A model generated the notes under the pieces. That model saw only the letters and a program-made list of their open reading frames with translations. It did not search any database and had not been told where the DNA came from. From Halobacillus andaensis (lineage in GTDB: Bacteria > Bacillota > Bacilli > Bacillales > Halobacillaceae): DNA of 64,000 nucleotides. Each line of letters starts with the position of its first letter. Position 1 is the stretch's first letter. A program made the position numbers and the translations under genes. Positions 59,275 to 64,000 of this stretch are shown here, piece after piece. The stretch is taken from positions 868,001 through 932,000 of the forward strand of contig NZ_BMEL01000001.1 of NCBI RefSeq assembly GCF_014636475.1, given 5' to 3'.

Positions 59275-60468
59275 TTAACCAGCTTGTTCATTATGAACCG
59301 TTTCTACATCTTTCTTTTTCCCTATTAAACGGTTAGCAATTGTAGTGATCGCTCCATCACCCGTGACATTAGTCGCTGTACCGAAACTGTCTTGAGCTAA
59401 ATAAAGAGCAATCATTAGAGAAACCATTACTGAACTAAACCCAAGCATGCTCTCTAATAATCCAACTGCAGCCATTACGGCTCCTCCTGGAACACCAGGG
59501 GCTGCAATCATCGTTACTCCGAGCATAAGAACAAAAGGAAGCACATCCATAAACGTTGTAGCCTGTCCCTGCATATACAACACGGCCATGGCACAACTCG
59601 TAATTGTAATCGTACTTCCTGCAAGGTGGACATTAGCTAGTAAAGGCACGGAGAAGTCGGCAACCTTCTCTTTAACTCCAATAGATTTCGTTTGCTTAAG
59701 TGTTACTGGGATCGTAGCTGCTGAAGACTGAGTCCCTAGCGCTGTAAAATAAGCAGGTGCTAATTTTTTTAGTAAATGAAAAGGGTTCGCACGGTGAAGA
59801 GCTCCCGCAATTCCGTACACACTGATTAAATAGATCAGGTGCAAAATAATAATCATTACAAATACTTTAGCAAATACACTTAAGATCGTAGCCACTTGAC
59901 CTGCATAAGACATATTGGCAAAAATACCAAAGATATGAAATGGTAATAACGGAATAATGATATTCTCAATCACTTTGTGAATGATGGATCGGAATTCTGC
60001 CATTACATTATATAACGTGTCACCTTTAACCGCCGTCATCCCTACTCCTAATAAAAAGGAAAAAATTAAGGCAGCCATGACATCCATAATCGGAGTCATT
60101 TCCACCGTAAATGACGATTCAATTAAAGACTCTTCTGGATTGGTCATCTCGCCGGCATCCTGGCGGCTCAGGATGGAAGGGTACAAGTTACGAGCGACAA
60201 GATAAGCGGCCACTCCTGCTAATACGGTAGATAAATAAGCGAGTCCTGCTGTTATACCAAGCATTTTACCTGCACCTTTACCAATTGATGCAATCCCTGG
60301 AGCTATAAAACCAATGATAATTAAAGGAATCACAAAGTTTAAGAAATTACCGAACAAGCCTGTAAATGTAGCAAATAGTTCGATTGCCCCTTCTGGAACG
60401 ATTAACCCTATAAAAGTACCTAAAATAATAGCTAAAATAATTCTGACAAGTAAGGGTACACGACTCAT
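59275..60468 (-). CDS. Dicarboxylate/amino acid:cation symporter (DAACS family)
   Basis: A 397-residue transporter of the GltP/SstT type. Helical hairpin 1 has the serine-rich ALGTQSSAATIPVT, helix 7 the NVHLAGSTITITSCA region (NMDGT position altered), and hairpin 2 the PGVPGGAVMAAVGLL segment; helix 8 has QDSFGTATNVTGD. These fit a sodium- or proton-coupled amino acid or dicarboxylate importer; the variant residues in helix 7 resemble SstT-like serine/threonine carriers. The substrate remains open. It is a single gene closed by a strong terminator. Confidence 0.87.
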   Translation of the reverse strand: MSRVPLLVRIILAIILGTFIGLIVPEGAIELFATFTGLFGNFLNFVIPLIIIGFIAPGIASIGKGAGKMLGITAGLAYLSTVLAGVAAYLVARNLYPSILSRQDAGEMTNPEESLIESSFTVEMTPIMDVMAALIFSFLLGVGMTAVKGDTLYNVMAEFRSIIHKVIENIIIPLLPFHIFGIFANMSYAGQVATILSVFAKVFVMIIILHLIYLISVYGIAGALHRANPFHLLKKLAPAYFTALGTQSSAATIPVTLKQTKSIGVKEKVADFSVPLLANVHLAGSTITITSCAMAVLYMQGQATTFMDVLPFVLMLGVTMIAAPGVPGGAVMAAVGLLESMLGFSSVMVSLMIALYLAQDSFGTATNVTGDGAITTIANRLIGKKKDVETVHNEQAG

Positions 60469-60662
60469 TTTCTTCTTCCTTCCTTATGTTATTTTTTAGT
60501 ATGTTAACGTAGTACAGAAAATATCTTTCTACACATTAACGTATATAAAGGGCTTTGTGAAGAGGAAAATCCTATGAAAGCCCTTAACTAAAAGAAAAAA
60601 TTATTGCGAATCATTGGATAAATGATCACGGGGACTATCCACTTAGACAGACGTCATTAAAA

Positions 60663-60718
60663 TGTAATACTTTTGTATCACATTTGTATTTGTTAATTAC
60701 ATTTACCCTTGTTATAAT
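60663..60718 (+). promoter_or_regulatory. Promoter of the 3D-domain gene with WalR-like repeats
   Basis: TTGTTA (60690-60695) and TATAAT (60713-60718) are spaced 17. Just upstream, TGTAAT (60663), TGTATC (60674) and TGTATT (60685) lie exactly 11 bases apart. WalR sites are TGTWAH-N5-TGTWAH, and yocH, a 3D-domain gene, is a WalR target in B. subtilis. The second and third units deviate at one position. Confidence 0.55.
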
Positions 60719-60752
60719 CCTATAAGGATGTTGAAGAAAGGGGTAAAAAGTC

Positions 60753-61232
60753 TTGAAAAAAGCACTTATTATTTTATCATTTATGTCGTTGTATGCTTTT
60801 GGAATCGCAGGATTCAACCCTGATACGTTACAAGCAGATGAACAATCTAAAGAAGAACTTAAAGCCATTACTCTAAGTGAAAAAACAGCTGACCTGGAAC
60901 GGTTTGCTGATAAAGATGACGAAAAAGATTCAGAAGTAGAAAAAACGGTTAGTGTAGAAGCTACTGCCTATACCGCTTTTTGTGAAGGTTGCAGCGGCAT
61001 TACGAAAACTGGAATCGACTTAAGAGAGGATCCAGATCAAAAAGTAATTGCTGTGGACCCTGATATCATTCCTTTAGGATCTAAAGTTCGAGTTCCTGGT
61101 TATGGTGAAGCTATTGCAGGAGATACAGGCGGAGCCATTCAAGGTCATCGCATCGACCTCTTCATGGAAGAAAATGGAGATGCTATGGATTATGGCCGTC
61201 AGCAAATTGAAGTTGAAATCCTAGAATCATAA
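60753..61232 (+). CDS. Secreted 3D domain protein (YocH/YuiC-like, short form)
   Basis: A 159-residue exported protein. The N-terminus has a signal peptide (KKALIILSFMSLYAFGIAG). After an acidic linker the 3D domain runs from about residue 70: VEATAYTAFCEGCSG, KVIAVDPDIIPLGSKVRVPG and the three aspartates in AGDTGGAIQGHRIDLFM. Such domains are lytic transglycosylase-like units acting on peptidoglycan. No LysM domain is present, unlike YocH. The TTG start follows AAAGGGG. The promoter has WalR-like repeats, which fits a cell-wall hydrolase. Confidence 0.87.
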   Translation: MKKALIILSFMSLYAFGIAGFNPDTLQADEQSKEELKAITLSEKTADLERFADKDDEKDSEVEKTVSVEATAYTAFCEGCSGITKTGIDLREDPDQKVIAVDPDIIPLGSKVRVPGYGEAIAGDTGGAIQGHRIDLFMEENGDAMDYGRQQIEVEILES

Positions 61233-61266
61233 CAAAAGGTCAGTCCATTGGGACTGACCTTTTATT
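61233..61266 (+). terminator. Terminator after the 3D-domain gene
   Basis: AAAAGGTCAGTCC pairs with GGACTGACCTTTT around a four-base loop, followed by T-rich sequence. Confidence 0.85.
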
Positions 61267-61505
61267 TATTCTCTTGAAAATCGTGTACGGTGCGCTCGCT
61301 TATCTAAATAAAAGCTTTCGACACTTGACGTGTGAACAGCTACTCCTTCTTCCAGGAACCACCAATCTCCGCGGTCAAGCTGCTTAACGATGAATTCCAT
61401 CGTTTCTCTCTCATCCATTTCCTCACTTAGATCAAGATCGTGAGTAACGACGCGCTTACTATCTAATAAAAATATGACATGCCATTCTTTTTTCTTATTT
61501 TCCAC
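61266..61505 (-). CDS. Hypothetical small protein (79 aa)
   Basis: A soluble protein that opens MENKKKEWHVIFLLDSKRVV, continues with an acidic stretch (LDLSEEMDERETMEF) and ends in a basic tail (YLDKRAHRTRFSRE). The start is taken as GTG at 61505 because AAGGTGA lies nine bases before it; a TTG two codons earlier is too close. I do not recognise the family. It stands alone between the 3D-domain gene and yjbQ. Confidence 0.55.
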   Translation of the reverse strand: MENKKKEWHVIFLLDSKRVVTHDLDLSEEMDERETMEFIVKQLDRGDWWFLEEGVAVHTSSVESFYLDKRAHRTRFSRE

Positions 61506-61668
61506 TTTCAATCACCTTCCTTTATGTACTCGTATTTTTTCATTTCCCTGTTTGTTTGATAAATAACCATACTTTTTTAAAAAAGTTGTAAGAGTTATAT
61601 AGTCTCCCTCTTTCTATAAAAACTATGTGTTTACAAACCGTACCTGGTACAGAGATAAAAAAGAAAAA

Positions 61669-61705
61669 AAGCGAAAGGCTTTAAAGCCTTTCGCTTTTTT
61701 ATTGG
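61669..61705 (-). terminator. yjbQ terminator
   Basis: AAAGCGAAAGGC pairs with GCCTTTCGCTTT around a four-base loop, with T runs on both sides; it includes the stop codon region of yjbQ. Confidence 0.88.
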
Positions 61706-62097
61706 ATGATTTTAGCGTGGACTTTACGTGAGCGAGGTCCGTCGAATTCGCAAAAATAAATGCCTTGCCATGTCCCTAGCACTAATTCACCGTCTTGAAT
61801 GATAATGGTCTGGGCGTGGCCAACCGTACTCGTTTTCATGTGAGCAGCTGTATTGCCTTCCATGTGACGATCTTCCGGATGCTCCCACGGATACACTTCG
61901 CGAAACCTGCGCAGCATATCCGTCTTGACGTCGGGATCTGCATTTTCGTTAATTGTAATTCCGGCTGTTGTGTGTGCAGAAGAAACGACAACTGCACCGC
62001 TCTTCACTCCCTGCTCTCTGATCCAGCTTGAAATTTGTTCGGTAATATCAATCATTTCGTCATGGTTACTTGTCTTTACTGGAATCGTTGTAAACAT
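61699..62097 (-). CDS. yjbQ: YjbQ family protein (UPF0047; secondary thiamine-phosphate synthase activity reported)
   Basis: A 132-residue single-domain protein. The conserved motif [19 protein letters not shown] and the second motif [20 protein letters not shown], where the histidines form a metal-like site, are present, and the C-terminus has [17 protein letters not shown]. coli YjbQ shows weak thiamine-phosphate synthase activity in vivo; its true role is unclear. The B. subtilis counterpart is YugU. AGAGAGGTGAGC precedes the ATG. dapF ends 17 bases upstream, so both lie on one transcript. Confidence 0.9.
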   Translation of the reverse strand: MFTTIPVKTSNHDEMIDITEQISSWIREQGVKSGAVVVSSAHTTAGITINENADPDVKTDMLRRFREVYPWEHPEDRHMEGNTAAHMKTSTVGHAQTIIIQDGELVLGTWQGIYFCEFDGPRSRKVHAKIIQ

Positions 62098-62114
62098 TCG
62101 CTCACCTCTCTCTA

Positions 62115-63074
62115 TTAGACTTGAGATGCCGCATAGTCTTTTAACTTTTCATAGATATCGATCTCATTTTGATGAGTGGTCGATTCGCCCCAATCCCAAC
62201 GTTTATTTTCTAGATCGACTTCTATTGCAGCGGTATATACATTCGTTGCATTCCCTCTTAATTGAATGGTATAACGTCTTTCAGCTTTTTCAACCACACA
62301 ATTCACAAGTCCGCCTTTGTTGATAACCACGATCGGCACATCTAATTCATTAGGGCCCAGAATTGTAGAAACAAGTGTTGAAGCAGACATTGCTGTACCG
62401 CATGCATTTGTCAGACCGACCCCTCGTTCATACGTTTGCACAAAGATTTTATTTTTTTCTAAAATCTGTACGAAGCTGACGTTAACTCCCCGAGGAAACA
62501 CACTCGTGAGTTGATTTGCTTTTTCACCAGTAGCTTTAAGATCCGCTTGATCCACTTCGTCGACGATCGTAACGATGTGGGGATTAGGGACACTGAGGGC
62601 CGTAAACGTAAGTTTTGAAGACAACTCGGGAATGACTTCGTCCAGCGCTTCGCTTTTTTCAAAATTCATTGGCAACGAAGCTACTTCAAAAGAAACCGGC
62701 TCAATAGCGACAGAGAACGTATCGATCCCGTCATAAATTTCCGCTACCTGTTCAACGGCCAGTACGGCTTTTTGCGTTTCAATTTTTACATTCGAATGCC
62801 CCACTTGCTCAATCACATGACGGGCTACACAGCGCAAACCGTTGCCGCACATTTCCGCCTCTGTTCCATCTGAATTAAACATCCGCATACGCGCTTGGGC
62901 TTTTTCACTGTCCATCACAAAGAGAATTCCGTCAGATCCGACGCCATCATTTCGGTCGCATAATAATAAAGATAGTTCTCTTCGTTCATCCTCTGTAAAT
63001 GTATAGTTATGTGTCATTTCATCAATTAAAATAAAATCGTTACCTGATCCATGGCATTTAATAAATTCTAACAT
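62115..63074 (-). CDS. dapF: Diaminopimelate epimerase DapF
   Basis: A 319-residue epimerase that converts LL- to meso-diaminopimelate for lysine and cell-wall synthesis. The two catalytic cysteines are in [13 protein letters not shown] and [10 protein letters not shown]; the substrate loop reads [11 protein letters not shown] near the N-terminus. It is about 40 residues longer than the E. coli enzyme, as in other Bacillaceae, through a C-terminal extension. GGGGGGAAA precedes the ATG. PatA, an earlier enzyme of the same pathway, is encoded at 2.6 kb. Confidence 0.95.
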   Translation of the reverse strand: MLEFIKCHGSGNDFILIDEMTHNYTFTEDERRELSLLLCDRNDGVGSDGILFVMDSEKAQARMRMFNSDGTEAEMCGNGLRCVARHVIEQVGHSNVKIETQKAVLAVEQVAEIYDGIDTFSVAIEPVSFEVASLPMNFEKSEALDEVIPELSSKLTFTALSVPNPHIVTIVDEVDQADLKATGEKANQLTSVFPRGVNVSFVQILEKNKIFVQTYERGVGLTNACGTAMSASTLVSTILGPNELDVPIVVINKGGLVNCVVEKAERRYTIQLRGNATNVYTAAIEVDLENKRWDWGESTTHQNEIDIYEKLKDYAASQV

Positions 63075-63124
63075 ATTAATTTCCCCCCCATTTTTTTAAC
63101 ACCATCATAGCATATTCTATCCCA

Positions 63125-64000
63125 TTATACAGAACGACGTTTCATAAGCCATAGAAAATATGGTGCTCCAATAAGAGCTACTAAGATCCCTGAAGGAATT
63201 TCATTTGGTGCAAGGAGCGTCCGGCTAAATAAGTCAGCGACTACAAGTAAAAATCCGCCAACTAACATCGTTACCGGAAGCAGCTTCTGATTCGCACTGC
63301 CGACTAGCAACCTTGAAAAGTGTGGAGCAATCAGTCCGACAAAACCAATTGCCCCAACTGCGGCAACGCTGCACGCTGCTAAAAGTGTGGCAAGCAAAGC
63401 CATTTGAAAACGAACGGATACTACTCCTAGCCCCAGACCCTTAGCCGCGTCATCTCCTAAAGAAAGCACGTCCAAGTTTTTAATGTGGACGGCTAGAATC
63501 GGTATAAATAAAAGGACAGGCCATAGCAGAAACTTGAGAATCTCCGCCCAGCCTTTTGCATAAGTAGTGCCCGATAACCAAGTAAGTGCAGAGGCGACTC
63601 CTAGTTCCGCTTGAACGACCATAATTTGTATAAAGGCTGAGCCGAACGCAGAAATCCCTATACCTAGAAGAGCAAGAGTGGTTGGGTGAAACTCAGCTTT
63701 AGCCCCTAAGGCCATGACAACTAAAAAGAAGAGAAGAGCTCCAATCATCGCACCAATCGGTACCCAGAAAGCCGAGACACTGAAAAAGTAAATCGTCGTT
63801 AACGCTCCTACACCCGCACCCGATGTAATCCCAATTACCGAAGGATCAGCTAACGGATTACGTAATACTCCTTGAAAGATCAGGCCGCTGACTGCTAGAA
63901 CAGCACCAGCTAATAAAGCTACGAGCGACCTTGGTAACCGTAATTCCAAAATAAAATTACGCATAAACTCATTGGTCTGCCCCATTAAAGCTTCATAGGT
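63125..64000 (-). CDS. FecCD-family iron-siderophore ABC permease, N-terminus outside window
   Basis: The open frame continues to the right window edge, so the start is not seen; 291 codons and the stop are present. The family signature LRLPRSLVALLAGAVLAVSG, then FQGVLRNPLADPSVIGITSGA, and the C-terminal coupling loop GFVGLIAPHFSRLL are visible, quoted in parts. About eight helices follow. It should form the membrane channel of an iron-siderophore importer with a partner permease, ATPase and lipoprotein encoded outside the window. Confidence 0.92.
   Translation of the reverse strand, partial: TYEALMGQTNEFMRNFILELRLPRSLVALLAGAVLAVSGLIFQGVLRNPLADPSVIGITSGAGVGALTTIYFFSVSAFWVPIGAMIGALLFFLVVMALGAKAEFHPTTLALLGIGISAFGSAFIQIMVVQAELGVASALTWLSGTTYAKGWAEILKFLLWPVLLFIPILAVHIKNLDVLSLGDDAAKGLGLGVVSVRFQMALLATLLAACSVAAVGAIGFVGLIAPHFSRLLVGSANQKLLPVTMLVGGFLLVVADLFSRTLLAPNEIPSGILVALIGAPYFLWLMKRRSV

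Overview
The window reads as chromosomal DNA of a moderately halophilic, spore-forming, low-GC Bacillaceae bacterium, most like Halobacillus. Evidence: ordinary Bacillus-type small genes (FbpB, YvrJ, DUF1659/DUF2922, YwpF, YjcZ), a C30 carotenoid cluster of the Halobacillus/Planococcus/Staphylococcus kind, two KtrB/TrkH potassium channels, very acidic exported proteins, and strong Bacillus-like ribosome binding sites with frequent GTG/TTG starts. No rRNA, tRNA, phage, transposase or CRISPR was seen.

Layout. 1-5.1 kb: small membrane proteins, AlkD-type glycosylase, patatin lipase, FbpB-like protein, aminotransferase PatA, signal peptidase I and the DUF1659-DUF2922-YvrJ set. 5.1-8 kb: a GC-rich repeat, a DoxX protein behind twin operator-like repeats, and a PAS/PAS/GGDEF gene broken by a stop codon inside the GGDEF signature. 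8.1-16 kb: carotenoid genes as two convergent operons (membrane protein, acyltransferase, glycosyltransferase, CrtN-family enzyme on +; two CrtN-family enzymes and CrtM on -). 16-20 kb: small proteins, two potassium channel subunits flanking YwpF. 20-24 kb: moaA, moeA, HD hydrolase, an HPr-like protein. 24.8-28.8 kb: repeat-rich zone around corA, a GNAT enzyme and ppaC. 28.9-38.4 kb: alcohol dehydrogenase, DUF1206 protein, an RsgA GTPase behind a leader peptide and switchable hairpins, a PBP3/MecA-like transpeptidase, nitroreductase, sirtuin, GS69-type aldo-keto reductase. 38.4-46.2 kb: formate dehydrogenase with DUF1641 partner, a chemoreceptor, an MFS exporter with its ArsR regulator. 46.2-48.7 kb: second repeat zone around a DUF1028 gene. 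48.7-64 kb: phospholipase D protein, ThiT with TPP riboswitch, stress protein, NagR-type regulator with a dre-like site but no nagAB, hydrolase/SDR pair, a YgjP-like protein without its catalytic motif, zinc transporter, membrane protease plus zinc-ribbon partner, DAACS symporter, 3D-domain protein, YjbQ, DapF, and a FecCD permease cut by the window edge.

Genes that work together: moaA and moeA make the cofactor that the formate dehydrogenase needs; the carotenoid operons together give a glucosylated, acylated C30 carotenoid; the ArsR protein and the exporter share one operator motif.

The most notable non-coding signals are (i) an erm-like translational attenuator (short leader ORF plus four alternately pairing segments) before rsgA, (ii) three 11-bp-phased repeats over the -10 of the carotenoid operon, and (iii) modular palindromic intergenic elements that end in a fixed motif abutting a locus-specific hairpin.
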